Source: Adenophora triphylla var. japonica
Lineage: Eukaryota > Streptophyta > Magnoliopsida > Asterales > Campanulaceae
Reading direction: 5' to 3'
NCBI GenBank assembly: GCA_022495995.1
Contig: JAFEMH010000738.1
Location: 62,001-126,000 of the forward strand
DNA: 64,000 bases
Of this stretch, positions 1 to 12,036 are shown one piece after another (within the stretch, counting starts at the first letter, position 1; each line of letters begins with the position of its first letter). The position numbers and the translations under genes are program-made. The notes under the pieces are model-generated. The model saw only the letters and a list, made by a program, of their open reading frames with translations. It was not told where the DNA came from and made no database searches.

Positions 1-1322
1 TCTCAATAATTGTTGTATTTTCTTTAATTGTTATATTTTCTTTAATTGGGTTTCATGTTTTTTTCATGAATTGACCTGATTCTTCTAAGCCAAGATCTGT
101 GTTTTAACAATCCATATTTCATAGCTTCCATTGTTGACTATTTTGTTCTTTTTTCATGGGTTTGAATGTTTGACTTTTTCAAAATTACGAGAACGTTCTT
201 TAAATTTGGTCAATTTTGTGCCCTATATTGGAAAATATGCTTCTTTCTTATGTTTATTGATGAGAGAATTCATTTTTTTGGATTCAGAGTTGACCTATTT
301 TTTTGCTTGAACAGAGAAGGAGAGTATTGATTATTTGATTTGCAGCTTATTTACGGCTTTTTTTTTTTCGATTTTGCTCATTTTGGTTGGATTCTGGGAT
401 GGATAGAGAGAAATTTAATTCTTAGAAAAGGGTTTTTCTTGAATTTAGTTGATTAGTAAGTGAAATGAGTTGAATGGTGGCGTTTGTTGTTGAATATGAC
501 GGTGGTGTGTTTAATTTGGTGTTGATAGCGGTGGTCGATGATGTTTGTGTGGTAGTGGCGGCGGCTGCTGCTGTTGTATGGTGGGTGTGTTGGTAGTAAT
601 GGATGTTTAATTGTGTTCAAGAAATATAACGAAATTAAAAATAAAAAAAATTGAATGAATTATAAATTAACTATATTTTGTTTATTAACCCAATTAATGG
701 TATGTTGTCATAAAATAATATACAAAATAAATCAGTGAAATAATATACAAAATAAATTAGTGAGAGTGCTTAAAATAAAATTAGTGGAAGATAAAATGTC
801 ATTTATTATTTAATTTAAATAATTATTTCAAAATTTATCTCCTAGGCGCTTTTGTGCGTGCATGTGTGTGTGTGTGTGAGTAGTGAAAAAAAAAAAAAAA
901 CTTTCCATCATTGTTTTAATTGCTAAGTAAGCTCCACGTAGGACAAAAGGTGACAACTTGACGCCAGCTCAAGTGGAGTTAACGGATTATTAAATGCCCG
1001 TTAACTGGAGGGACTACATAATCCTTAAAACGATAGGTCAAGGATGAAAAGGTAAAAAAAAATTGTTTACGGACGAAAAAGTAAAATTTAAAGTACTTTA
1101 GGGACGAAAAAGGTACTTTTATAGTTAAAAAAAATACATAACATAATTTTCATAAAAGATAACGATATGTGTACCAAATATACTGTACATAATAACATGG
1201 TCTAAAAAAACTCGTAAATCTAGAGTTTCTACTATAGTTGTTGCAAGGGCCACGATAGCATCAACCAAGTTTAATAAGCCAGATGTGATATAACACACTA
1301 GTCTACACACTATCTGATGTGA
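1..1322. other. AT-rich non-coding stretch, no gene recognised
   Basis: No open frame in this stretch resembles a protein I recognise. It is AT-rich, with a short (GT)n run at about 863-878 and a poly-A run after it. From about 930 to 1125 the text repeats a 'gggacgaaaa' phrase several times. That suggests degraded transposon sequence, but I cannot name the family. Confidence 0.4.
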
Positions 1323-2093
1323 TTGTGAAATATGGATTGGGGCATGAACAGCACGTTAGGCCCAGCGTGGCGAAATGGGTCAAGTAGGCCAAATGTATAA
1401 AGTGGGTATTATAGGTAAGCCTATAAATGTGAAGCGGCATTCGAGTGAGGCGACAAGAATAATGGCGACACGAGTATGTTGAAGCGTGAGAATGAGTAGT
1501 AAGCGAGAAGTGCCCGTTGGCAGTTGGCGACAGGTTTCGATAAGTTTAACAGGCGACAAGTATAGTGCGAGTAGAAGATGGGATTGGCGACAATATGAGT
1601 ATTGCCCCCTTTTCTTAGGATTGTCGCATGGGCGACAATCATGACTGGTGACGTTAAATGACTGATGTGCTGCCACTTGGGTACCCTCTACAACCGTCAA
1701 AATAGTATGATTTGACAAGGTGAACAGTGATTTACCACTAACTTGGGGGTGGTTGGCACCCTTAGTGGATGATTAACAAGTGTCCCCCCATATGCAAGGC
1801 ACATGCTGCATGGGGGTATATAAACCTTAGAGAAAATAATATTTGTAAGTCTCTCACACTCTCTCTAAGCTCTCTCTCTCTCTCTCTCTCTCTCTAAGTT
1901 CCATTGTTATCCACCTTGCTACCAGTCACTTATTCTCACGCCGGAGGGATTTTTCCGGAGCCACCCCCGACTTAGTTTACCTTCTTGCTTGTGTGTAGGT
2001 GACAGAGTGACCATTCAAAGAGGACCAGCCGGAGTATCCATTATTTGCGGTTTCGCTCGGATCTTGTGCAACACATTTAGCTGTGTAGCATCA
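1323..2093 (+). mobile_element. LTR of a Ty3-gypsy retrotransposon (5' LTR, plus strand)
   Basis: The right end is well supported: the sequence ends in GCATCA, followed two bases later by a primer-binding-like site at 2096. The motif CTCACGCCGGAGGG near 1938 also occurs in the LTR at 60711-61336, and a diverged form occurs in the minus-strand LTR at 36776-37411, so the three belong to related families. A (CT)n tract lies at about 1856-1895. The left border is uncertain, because no second intact copy is present in the window. No target duplication could be checked. Confidence 0.6.
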
Positions 2094-2095
2094 GT

Positions 2096-2111
2096 TGGTT
2101 CCGTTGCTGAG
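2096..2111 (+). other. Primer binding site of the gypsy element
   Basis: TGGTTCCGTTGCTGAG starts two bases after the LTR end. It closely resembles the site next to the related minus-strand LTR at 36755-36772. PBS sites starting TGG directly after an LTR are normal for plant retrotransposons. The matching tRNA was not determined. Confidence 0.55.
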
Positions 2112-2410
2112 ACCTGACCGTCTTTATTTGTTTGGTTGGGTGGAGTTTGGTGGTAGTTGGTGGTTGTTTTGAAGGTGGTGCAATGTTCGTTTTTCTTGTT
2201 CAGAAATTTAGGAGATTCCTTTTGTTGTTCGCTGTCAGTATTGTGTTTCTGTTGGTGTAAGTTTTGTTGGTGTGTTGAAGGTTGTTGTAATTTCTCGCCA
2301 TGAAGGAGATTTCTGTCAGAGGTGTTGTTTAAAGGTTGTCAGTCCTTTTTCTGTTGGTGAAAGTGTTATTTGGCTTGAATACTTGTGTATGAGTTCAAAA
2401 AATTGTTGCA

Positions 2411-2786
2411 ATGGGTCAAGATAAAGCAACCCATTCAAAGGCTGCTCAAAATTTGACATTGGCGACCCCTAATCCTAAGGAGGTTCGTGGGGGTGGGGGG
2501 TCTAAAAGAGATGGTGAGGTGCATATGTCGGAGACAAACTCTAGCGTCAGGCGATCTAGAGAGCAGGAATCTAAGGCGAAGGCTGATAAGGCAAAGGCGG
2601 TGACTGAGGGGCAAATTCCCGCCCATCAAGGAATGATGAGGCTAGGGCGAAGGCGGATAGGTTAAAGGCGGACAATGAATTGTTGCTGCGAGTTCTCGCA
2701 AATAATCAGAAGTTAAGGGAAATGGATATGGAGCCTTCCCAGATCCCGCAGGAATTGTTGGATGGTGTGGCCGGAAAGGGCCCAGC
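2411..2786 (+). pseudogene. Ty3-gypsy gag, 5' part (interrupted by CACTA element)
   Basis: The frame opens at ATG 2411 (MGQDKATHSK...) and is rich in Lys, Arg, Glu and Ala. It hits a stop at about 2663, but the same style of charged, coiled-coil-like protein continues in a neighbouring frame (ARAKADRLKADNELLLRVL...). A frameshift is therefore likely before the CACTA insertion at 2787. The protein resumes after the transposon at 8509. The start lies about 300 bases after the PBS, as expected for gag. No identifiable domain lies in this part. Confidence 0.55.
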
Positions 2787-2802
2787 CACTACAAGAAACA
2801 GG

Positions 2803-3300
2803 CTTATTTACGGCGGTTAAAATCCGCCGTAAATAATACGCGCCCCGCCGTATATAGTATTTACGGCGGACTAGCCGCCGTAAATAGATCCCCGTATAAA
2901 TTATCGCCGTATATACTATACTACGGGGAACCGCCGTATATACTATATACGGCGGATATACCACCGCCGTATATAAATGGAATACATACGTATAAAATGG
3001 CGTATTTGAGTGATCTTTATACGGCGGAATGTGTAACCGCCGTAAATAAGAGACGAGTCGTCCTCTCCGTGACGAGTCGTCCTGGCTCCACCACCTGTGT
3101 TCCCTCGTCCAAACGAGTCGTCCATGGGACTTTTATACGGCGGTCACTATATCCGCCGTAAATAACTAAATAGGGACGACTGGCCCAACATGGCACGAGT
3201 CGTCCCATTTACACCCCTATCGGGTTCCCTCGTCCCCCTTTGGGCACGAGTCGTCCCCTAGGTTTATACGGCGGATTTGGTCACCGCCGTAAATAATCCT
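2803..3300. repeat. CACTA subterminal repeats, left end
   Basis: Repeated TTTACGGCGG and CCGCCGTAAATA words occur in both orientations, spaced tens of bases apart, mixed with several copies of a GACGAGTCGTCC-like word. In the CACTA family such subterminal arrays bind the TNPA-type protein. No TNPA gene is recognisable in this copy. Confidence 0.8.
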
Positions 3301-3552
3301 ATTTTTTTTTTTTTCCCCGACTTTGTATAATTCATTTTCCCCAAAAATACGTTCACAAAAACCAAATTCAACCTGTACACACACAATATAACAAAAAATA
3401 CACAAATGCAATCAATATTTACAATCTACATATTAACACAATTAATGTTGAATGTATCCATACATAATAACCATTATACAAAAAAGTTGTTAGTTGTTGA
3501 ATGTATCCAAAATATACAATGTCTAAAATCCACGAACACCTATTCATTACCG

Positions 3553-6500
3553 TCATTTCCACGTCGTTCCATCCAACTTTCGGCTTGCAAAACTTGTCAC
3601 ACTTGCATTCAGCATGACTCCACTATTTTGAGTTTTCCTTCGTCTATCGACATCCTTCACTCGAAATCGAAAACCATTTATTATGTAAGACTTATACCGC
3701 CTCGCATCCATATGAGGACCCAATGCAAGACTCGTAATTCTTTCGGGCACTACATCTTTCGTCGTGCATACCTTTTATAAAAAACAAAATTTAATAAGAA
3801 AATATTTAAAACGATAAATTGAAACTATTATATGAAGGTGGTTTCATACTTACATAATCCTTAAACCAGCTAACAAACTTATCATTATGTTCTTTCTCTA
3901 TAAGATGTCGTTGATTACGAGGTAATGTCTCCCTCAAATGTACACGATGCATTCTGAGCAGATCGAAAATATGAATTAAGTATTAATTTGAAATATAAAA
4001 GATATAAGGAATGTAAGCCTCATGTAAGGAATCACTTACTCTAGGTATTGTTCAACATCTTCGCATTGAAAAGCACATATCTATGCGCTTGTACTCGTGT
4101 GATGTAATCAAGGATAATTACCTCTTCTTTTCCTACAAAGCGGCCTAACTCATCACCTTCATCATCATTTCTTCTAGGACGATTGGACTTTGTCTCAATG
4201 TCATCCAAATATTGCGTACAAAAAGTCATGCATTCTTCACCACAATTGCCTTAGCTATGGAGGCCTCGGGATGGGCTCGATTTCGAACATATAATTTTAA
4301 TGTAAGTAGAAACCTACAAAAACATTTACTCATGCTAAAGCGTATGTAAAAAAGAATTTAACTTTTTTCAAAGTAAATTTAATATGGATGTACCTCTCTA
4401 CCTGATACATCCAACGAAATTGTATTGGGCTCCGCTAGCAAGGCCTCCTCGGCTAAATGCACCGGCAAGTGCTCCATAACATCAAAGAAAAAGTGGGAAT
4501 ATTTTCTCGAGAGCACATAGTGTGACGACCATCCGATCTTGTATCTTTTCGAGATCGGCAAGTGTATTCACCTTTGAGGATAATTGCCTACAGAAATTTG
4601 CCAACTCAATGATGGCTTTTACAACAGAAGTAGGCAACACTTTTCGAACCGCTAAAGGGAGTAGTTGTTGGAGCAAAATATGACTATCATGGCTCTTAAG
4701 ACCCCAAATAGCTCTTTCCTCTAGATGTACACAACGAGATATGTTTGACGAGTAGCCATCGGGGACTTTGACTCCCTTTAGAACTTTCAAGAATGTGTCT
4801 TTATGCTTCTTACTCATTGTAAACCGAGCGGAGGCATAATATCTTTGCCGGATGGAAGCTTTTGTAGATGCAATGGTTTCCGAATGTTCATCACTTTTAG
4901 GTCTTTTCTTGCTTTATCATTATCTTTTGATTTCCCCGCGATACCTAACAGTATGTAGCACATTATCACACACATTTTTCAATGTGCATAACATCAAGAT
5001 TATGACGAACATGATTATTTGCCCAATAAGGCAACTCAAAGAAGATACTCCTCTTTTTCCAATTGTGACACAACTTAGGAACCTTTCTTTTCTCCAACTT
5101 GGCTTGTTGCTTCTCACCCTCTTCTCTTTTCCTCTTTTTAATAACATCTTCTATTTTATACTCTGTTTCCATATTTTCAACTTGTTTAAGCAATTTTGTT
5201 CCAAACAATAACTTGGGCTTATCTCTCACTTCATGAGTACCATCAAAAGAGCCTTTATCCTTACGAAAAGCATGACTCCTAGGCAAGAAGCGTCGATGAC
5301 CAATATAACAATACTTGCCACCATGATTCAACCATCGTGCTTGAGGTCTCACATTGCAACAAGGGCAAGCATATTCACCTTTAGTGCTCCATCCGGACAA
5401 CATTCCATATGCGGGAAAGTCATTTATTGTCCACAATAGTGAAGCTCGTAAAGTAAACAACTCGTTCCTTGATGCATCATAAGTTGATATACCATCTTCC
5501 CACAATTCCTTCAACTCATCAATTAACGGTTGGAGATACACATCTATCTTGTTGCCCGGCCCTTTTGGGCCTTGAGTAAGCACCGACAAGAAGAAATATG
5601 GTACATTTCATGCATAACCAAGGTGGAAGATTGTATGGCATAAGCACAACCGGCCAAGTCTTGTGAGATATAGTCATTGTTACGAAAGGATTAAATCCGT
5701 CGGATGCTAATCCCAATCTAACATTTCGAATTTCACTTGAAAATAATGGATAACGTTCATCGAATTTCTTCCACGCACGAGAGTACGCGGGATGCCTCGG
5801 CACACCATCGTCTATTCTTTTCTCGGCATGCCATCTCATGAGTGTCGCGGTCTTAGATGACCAATACAACCTTTGCAACCTTGGCTTTAAGGGAAAATAC
5901 CATACTTTCTTCATCGCTACCTGCTTGGGAAGTTTATTCTTGCCACTTGTTTCCGCACCTTCACCGCTACCCCCTTCTTCTTGTTGCTTATATCTAGAGG
6001 CTCCACAAATTTCACATTTAGTAAGTTTTTCGGTTTCATTTCGAAACAACATACAATGATTAATGCACGCGTCCCACGTTTTATAACTAAAACCCAAATC
6101 CGCGATCATCTTGTACGCCTCTCACGATAGGAACTTGGCACTTTCGGCGGCGAGGCAATGCCCTAATGAAAATTTTTAATAAAGAAGTAAATCCCTTATC
6201 GGTCACTCGATAATTAGCCTTCCAGTGCATAAGTTCTACAATAAATGAGAGTACTTGTAAACTTATCACACCCTTCCCACAAGGCTTGATCGGCATCTCT
6301 CAAAAGTCTAAGAAACTTTGCGGTGGATGCATCGATTGTACGATTTCTTCAATTCTGGTGGTTACTATCCGGCATACCCATCCCTTCATGTACCATTCGC
6401 CTCATACAATCTTGCACGCCCAATTCAATTTCAATGCCATCTTCGGTTGTCCTATCATTATTATCATTCTTACGCGCCGAAATGTACCCTTCCCGTGCCT

Positions 6501-6716
6501 AATCCAATTCTTGTAATCTTTTGAAATCCCACTGCAATACAATGTGATCTCACGGTTGCACGGTCTTCTTGGTAACGATTTGCGCATTTTTTACAAGGAC
6601 AATATATTTCTTTAACACCAACAGACTTTTTGAGAATGCAAAATCGAGAAAGTTGTCAACCCAGACAAATACTCATTTGAAATTCGATTATCCAAATCAA
6701 TCCAACTTTTGTCCAT
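3553..6716 (-). pseudogene. CACTA transposase (TNP2 type), broken
   Basis: Read on the minus strand from ATG 6714-6716, the N-terminus MDKSWIDLDN...NEYLSGL matches the transposase-associated domain. It is followed by a Cys-rich IYCPCKKCA segment in a different frame. The Transposase_21 core lies at about 6109-4966 (KTWDACINHCMLF, FPLKPRLQRLYWSSKTA, LGLASDGFNPF, YLQPLIDELKELWEDG, DFPAYGMLSGWSTKG). A DUF4218-like segment follows at 4817-4379 (GLKSHDSHILLQQLLP, DVMEHLPVHLAEEALL). Further segments end in a DUF4216-like piece at 3750-3553 (KTQNSGVMLNA). Several frame changes fall within conserved blocks, not only at plausible introns, so this copy is unlikely to make an active enzyme. Confidence 0.9.
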
Positions 6717-7852
6717 ATATGACTTGACTTGATATTTTTAACGTTAAAATACAACCTATATATAAGACCGAGAGACACAAAGTTTAGAATAAAAATAAAC
6801 TCATAAACAAACATAGTCTAAATATGTACAACTTTTGGCTCGATATAGATAATATACATTGTTGGAGCCTAGCCTATTAGTCGAACTTGGGCCCATGATA
6901 TAGTATAACCCTATGACAACATTCATTCGTTCTCTCTCACAAGCCCCCCTAATTGAGAAGCTAATTTAAGGAACTAGGTTGATGTGCAAAAGAATATGCA
7001 CATGCAACAAAAGATTTGAAACTATTTTTAGGAACTAGGTTGAAGTGCGCAACATTATTTTTGAAGTGCGCAACACCAACATATGGACTAATAGATTGAG
7101 ATTACGGGCACACTAGAGTTAAGGGAATTTACAAGGTTTGCCTTCAAACAAGAAGTCCACGACTAGGTATTGTCTATTTGTTGGAGGCAACTTAGTATCT
7201 TAGTAAAGCAAGAAGGAATCATTGGTATCAAGATTCATGATCATGTACTAAGGCAAGAAGGAATCATTGGTATCAATATTATTTACATTTACATTACAAA
7301 ATACTATAAACCAAAACAATGTAGAATCAGCATTCAACTTTTTGAGACTTTTTGACCATTAATTTTCTACTCATTAGCTTGGTCTCCTTTTTACTCTATT
7401 AATTTTCTACTCATTGTTTACTTGAATTTACTTTCATGAAATTACACTAAAAGTATAAGGGAAATGACAAATTGGGGTCCAATGTTTGGTTTTCTTTTTT
7501 TTGTTTTTTTATAGACTATATAGACAGTGTTCAACACCATTTCAAAGTTCAAGCAGTTTCGACCAAGTAAATGTGATCAACTCCAATCAAAACATGACTA
7601 ATAAAGGTAGCAAGATGAATGCAGCAATACAATGGTTCATCCAATAAGAATCCAATATCTAATACTAGCCTCTAATACAAAATTGATAAATCCCTCTTAA
7701 GTATTATTAAAGCTTAATGTCCAAAGCCACCATCTATTTGACAAGCACAAATCACATGCATAATAATTTAAATTTATATTTCATAAAATAGCACACTTCC
7801 GCAACAACTGCCTATAACACATGAAGAGCATAGAAATTGAAAAAAACGCAAC
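6717..7852. other. Non-coding interior of the CACTA element
   Basis: No recognisable coding sequence is present upstream of the transposase start. A 20-30 bp phrase containing AAGGAATCATTGGTATCAA is repeated at about 7211 and 7257. A second CACTA gene (TNPA-like) would normally lie in such a region, but I cannot see one. Confidence 0.5.
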
Positions 7853-8153
7853 AAGAACAACAAAAATCAAAAATTAAAAGTAAATACGTATACCTACCTG
7901 TTGATTTGGTCGCCGGCGGTCGGAAAATCGTGCCCTAGGTAGCTATGGAGGAGAGAAAGCTTCAGCTTCTACTAGAGGAGAGCAAGAGAGAGGTGAGATA
8001 CGAGATCGAAGAAATCAACGCTCAACCACACCAAGAACAACAAAAATCAAAAATTAAAAGTAAATACGTATACCTACCTGTTGATTTGGTCGCCGGCGGT
8101 CGGAAAATCGTGCCCTAGGTAGCTATGGAGGAGAGAAAGCTTCAGCTTCTACT
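7853..8153. repeat. 121-bp direct repeat with 180-bp period inside CACTA
   Basis: Bases 7853-7973 and 8033-8153 read the same, starting AAGAACAACAAAAATC and ending TTCAGCTTCTACT. A 59-bp spacer lies between them. This is a local tandem duplication near the right subterminal region. Confidence 0.9.
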
Positions 8154-8207
8154 TCAGATTACCGCGAAACTGAATAGGGAAATTTGGTTTCCCGGTATTT
8201 AACAACA

Positions 8208-8490
8208 TTTACGGCGGACGCGTATAACCCGCCGAGAATAAGTAACTATATACGGCGGACGCGTACAAACCGCCGAGAATAAGTACCTATATACGGCGGC
8301 TATATACATACCGCCGTATAAAACTTCGACCTCGTATACGTACATGCCAAATGTACGTACATTACCTATTTACGGCGGACTTAGCCGCCGTATATATTTA
8401 TTATATACGGCGGATGTTCAAACCGCCGTATACATATAATATTAACGGCGGACGCGTGTCCACCGCCGTATATGGGCGCCGTAAATAACA
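8208..8490. repeat. CACTA subterminal repeats, right end
   Basis: TTTACGGCGG, TATACGGCGG and CCGCCGTATA words alternate in both orientations up to the terminal inverted repeat, mirroring the left end. Confidence 0.8.
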
Positions 8491-8508
8491 TAGTTTCTTG
8501 TAGTGAGC

Positions 8509-9745
8509 CGGGGGGCGAGAAGCCAGCATGAGTGTGGCTAAGGAGCCAAGGCGGGCGAGAGACATGCCGCCGCCCAAAGAAAATATCGGGGAGCACAGGC
8601 GAGATCAAGCGAAGGCGAGATCAGAAGGGGCTGTTGTTAAGAGGAAGGCTGAGGATTTGGAAGCGGGAAGAAGGAAGAAGAAAATATACCACAAGTCTGG
8701 AAATTCGCGGGAGCAGTCTTATTAATATGAGTATGAAAGCGACGAGTCGGACAGTGGTTCGACGTTCGACAAGGATTATGTGCCCAGTCGATCCAAGCAT
8801 TATGAGGAAAGGTCGCATCAGTCGCGACATTCTAAAAGACATCAGCGAGATGAGGAGTCGCCGCGGGAGAGGGATCATAGGAGACAAGAAAGGAAAGATA
8901 GAGAGTATGAAAAGAAGCGAGAAAGGAGAGATACTAAGGCAAAGAAAGCGGTAGAGGCCGAGAAAATTGCTGAAGCCTTAAAAGTCGCAGAGTTGGCTAA
9001 GGCTGCTGAGGTTTAGAAAGCGAAAAAGGAGGAGGAGGAGAAATGGAAGAATGGGATGGCGGAAATGGCCAAGAAGATAAAAGAGTTGAAGGCGGGAACT
9101 AAGAAGGTGGAAGAAAAGAGTTCTTTTTTGGCCCAATTTGCGAAAAGTATTCAGAGTGTTGCCCCAGATCTGAATTTTCGTATGCCTAATCTGTCGAGTT
9201 GTTCTGGGGATTCTAGGGCGAGAACCCACGTAGGCAGTGCCTGAGGCGACGATGTCTTTGTTGACTGAGAATGAGGCGGTGTTGTGTAGAGCTTTGGTAA
9301 GCACACTGGCAGATCATGCCTTGGAGTGGTTTTTGGCTCATTCCCCGGAGTCGATAACTGGGTACCAGGATTTTAAAAGGAAATTCTTGGCGAGATTCAG
9401 TGCTTCTGGGGCACAGCCAGTGCGGAAGCAAGAATTGTACAACCTTAAGAAGAAAGAGGGAGAGGGGATTGCGAGCTTTACAGACAGGTTCATGAAAGTT
9501 GCAAATCAGATTTCTGATATTGACCAGGGCCAGATAATTATGTTATACAATGCCAGTTTGCTGCCATGTCCTTTTAAGCAAAAATTGGGCATGAGATTGC
9601 CGGAGACCACTGGGAATTGTATGAGAGAGTTAGAGGATTTTGTGGCGGCGCGAAGGATCATGATGTGAAAGGGACTCATGCGGCAAGTTTGGCGGCGAAG
9701 AAAGTTGTGAAGGATAGAGTTGAGGTGGTTGTGAATGTGTGCCCA
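8509..9745 (+). pseudogene. Ty3-gypsy gag, 3' part
   Basis: This continues the gag split by the CACTA insertion. A long, highly charged Arg/Glu/Lys region (about 8528-9000) is interrupted by stops at about 8723 and 9014. The retrotransposon gag domain lies at 9237-9668, with ALVSTLADHALEWFLAHSP, FKRKFLARFSASG, LYNLKKKEGEGIASFTDRF and later LPETTGNCMRELEDFV. This spacing is typical of the Retrotrans_gag domain of Ty3-gypsy elements. Coding character fades near 9745, where a different repeat begins. No protease, reverse transcriptase or integrase of this element is in the window, so it is a truncated copy. Confidence 0.8.
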
Positions 9746-10399
9746 AATTCTAAATTTTGTTTTTAGATTGAATTCACGCGAGTTTGAAAACATCCGGTTT
9801 AATTTGAAAAACGGAGTCGCCACGCCATTTTGATTTCCTCAAAACTTTGAAAAAAAAGGATTTTAGGGTTCGGAGGTTAAGTTACCCCTTGGGAAGAACA
9901 GATCGTCGTTCACCCAAGGTGCCTTCCCGTAGCAAGTCTCCCTAGATTCCATTTTTTGTGCTTGCTTGCGTGCTTTCTTGTGTGCATGTGTTGAAAAGAG
10001 GGGGGGGGATGTCCCAAGTCATCTTCCGGATGTACAAACCATTTAGTTGGTTGTCGCTCGGGATTCCTTGGATTTTTTATGTGTTCGGGACTTTGATCCC
10101 GTCCTCATCTTGGACTTGTGATCATCACTATTTGACCTTGGGTCTTGTGTGATCGAGAGAAGGACCCTCTTTTATAGTCCAAAATGAAGTTCTTTAGGAA
10201 AGGAGTGTCCTTAGCCCATCAATCCTACGCCTTGAGACGATTGAGCTTATATAGGAGCTATCATGCTCGTCTCAAGCGATAATCGGAGATATAGGTTCAA
10301 GGTTTATCCCTTTCTAAAGAGATTTTGGCACCTTTAATGGAAGAAACGATGTAAAGATATGATCTTTACACCGATCCGTTCCGAAGGTTGCTAATGGGG

Positions 10400-10800
10400 A
10401 CATGGGAGAATGCATGTAAAAATGACATTTTTAGTGAAAAGATGACATTTTTAGGGTGCAAAGGATGCTTTTGATTGCAAATGTTATTTTTTAATGTAAA
10501 GAAAAGATTTTTATGCAAATGATGCATTTTTATGTAAAGAAAGGATTTCTAATGCAAAGGATGCATTTTCATGTAAAGAAATGATCTTTAATGCAAAGGA
10601 TGTTTTTTTATGTATAAAATTGAGTTTTAGGGTGCAAATGATGCAATTTGAATATAAAGATTACATTTTTATATGCAAAGGATGCATAAGGATACCATTT
10701 TTATGTAAAAAAAGGGATTTTTAGGTGCAAATGATGCACCTTTAATGCAAAGATTACATTTTTATGGGCAAAGGATGCTTATTTCATGCAAAGGATGCAA
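10400..10800. repeat. Degenerate tandem repeat (ATGCAAAGGATGCATTTTTATG-like)
   Basis: A phrase built from GCAAAGGATGC and ATGTAAAGA is repeated about ten times with irregular spacing of roughly 35-45 bp. No coding potential is seen. Confidence 0.6.
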
Positions 10801-11513
10801 AGGGGGAGGGGGTATGATTTATATGAATAAAGATAGGATCTTTAACAACTAATACCAAGTCCCAAGCAAGATAATAGTAATATATGAATGCAAGGAGCAA
10901 TTATATCACATTAACAAATACAATGCAAGGTGAAGGGGTGAGAGGTTACTAATGGTGATGACCTCTTCTTCTTTGGATCTTGCCTAGTGGATGGACCAAC
11001 TTGGAAGGCTTCAAGGAGGAGGGAGGTGGCTTCTTGGCACTCTTCAACTTCTTGGATTTTCACAAAGCAGGCTTCGAATGCAGCTTTTGGTGCTGAATAT
11101 GGTATGTTGTTGGTTTCTAAAATGGGTAGAGGAGGGCTCTATTTATAGGCAGTCTGGATAAGGCTAATGAGGCTGTGCGGCTAGGAGTCTTCTCCTAATG
11201 CAGCCGTGCGGCATTATCCTGTATGACTCAGCATGTTTCTAGAATCATGCAAGGTGGCACTTCTAGAAGGTTTTCCATATTAAGGAAAACGTGCCCTTTT
11301 AATTTAAATCAGTCCCTTCATTCCTCGGAAGGTTCGGAACAGTTTCGAAATTGCTCCCGGACTTTAGGAAAGTCCGGGAAATTGCCGAAAAACTTAACCG
11401 GAAGGCATGAGCCAGATTTGGGTACTTACAGAAGCCCTTCGGCAACGTCACTTGCAGGGCGAGTGGGGTTGTCGATAGAAAAGGATCCGATCTGTCGAAT
11501 GCCGAGATGGATT

Positions 11514-11940
11514 AGGTGACCAAGGTGGTCGAGTGGCTGAACCTTTGGAAGGCTACCTACGTATCCCGGAGGAATCAAGCCAGGTCATAGTTCAGAAAAG
11601 ATCCGCAGGGGAATGGCGGAGAGAAACTGGTCTCTTGCTGGGAAAATAGAAGAGAAAGTGACCTAGGAGGTCAGGCGATTGATCCTACTGGGGATATGCT
11701 AGAAGTGACCGATGTGGTCGGATATCTGGACCTCTATGAGGGGCTACTTCACCACTGAGGAGTGATGAATGACAAAGGGGTGACCAATGTGGTCTGATGG
11801 CTGGACCTTTATAAAAGGCTGCCTCACCACTGAGGAGCGATGATGGAATGGGGTGACCACTGCAGTCGGATGGCTGGACCTTTTATGAAAGGCTACCTAC
11901 GTATCCCTGAGGAATCAAGCTCTTCGTAGTTCAAGCATCA
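11514..11940. repeat. Imperfect ~73-bp tandem repeat
   Basis: Units starting GGTGACCnnnGTGGTC recur at about 11707, 11780 and 11853, each followed by CTGGACCT and GGCTnCCT. A related longer unit starts near 11514. The first and last units contain the CCTACGTATCCC...GGAATCAAG phrase, while the middle ones carry CACCACTGAGGAG. Confidence 0.65.
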
Positions 11941-12036
11941 CTAGATAGTTAGGAACGATGTCTAGGATCCTTGAAATTTTGACAATTAATGGAGGTTGTC
12001 ACCTGAGGTGACTAAAGCTTACGTCACTATCGAGGA

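Larger units (their letters stand above)
2787..8505 (-). mobile_element. CACTA (En/Spm) DNA transposon, about 5.7 kb
   Basis: The element begins CACTACAAGAAAC and ends GTTTCTTGTAGTG, perfect 13-bp terminal inverted repeats. It is flanked on both sides by AGC (2784-2786 and 8506-8508), the 3-bp target duplication typical of CACTA elements. Subterminal regions at both ends carry many copies of a TTTACGGCGG/CCGCCGTAAA motif in both orientations, the usual layout of transposase binding sites in this superfamily. A broken tnp2-type transposase gene lies inside on the minus strand. Removing the element rejoins the gypsy gag sequence, so it inserted into that older retrotransposon. Confidence 0.95.

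Noticed and set aside
3406..3780. Plus-strand 124-residue frame near the CACTA left end.
   Set aside because: It is the shadow of the minus-strand DUF4216-like transposase segment.
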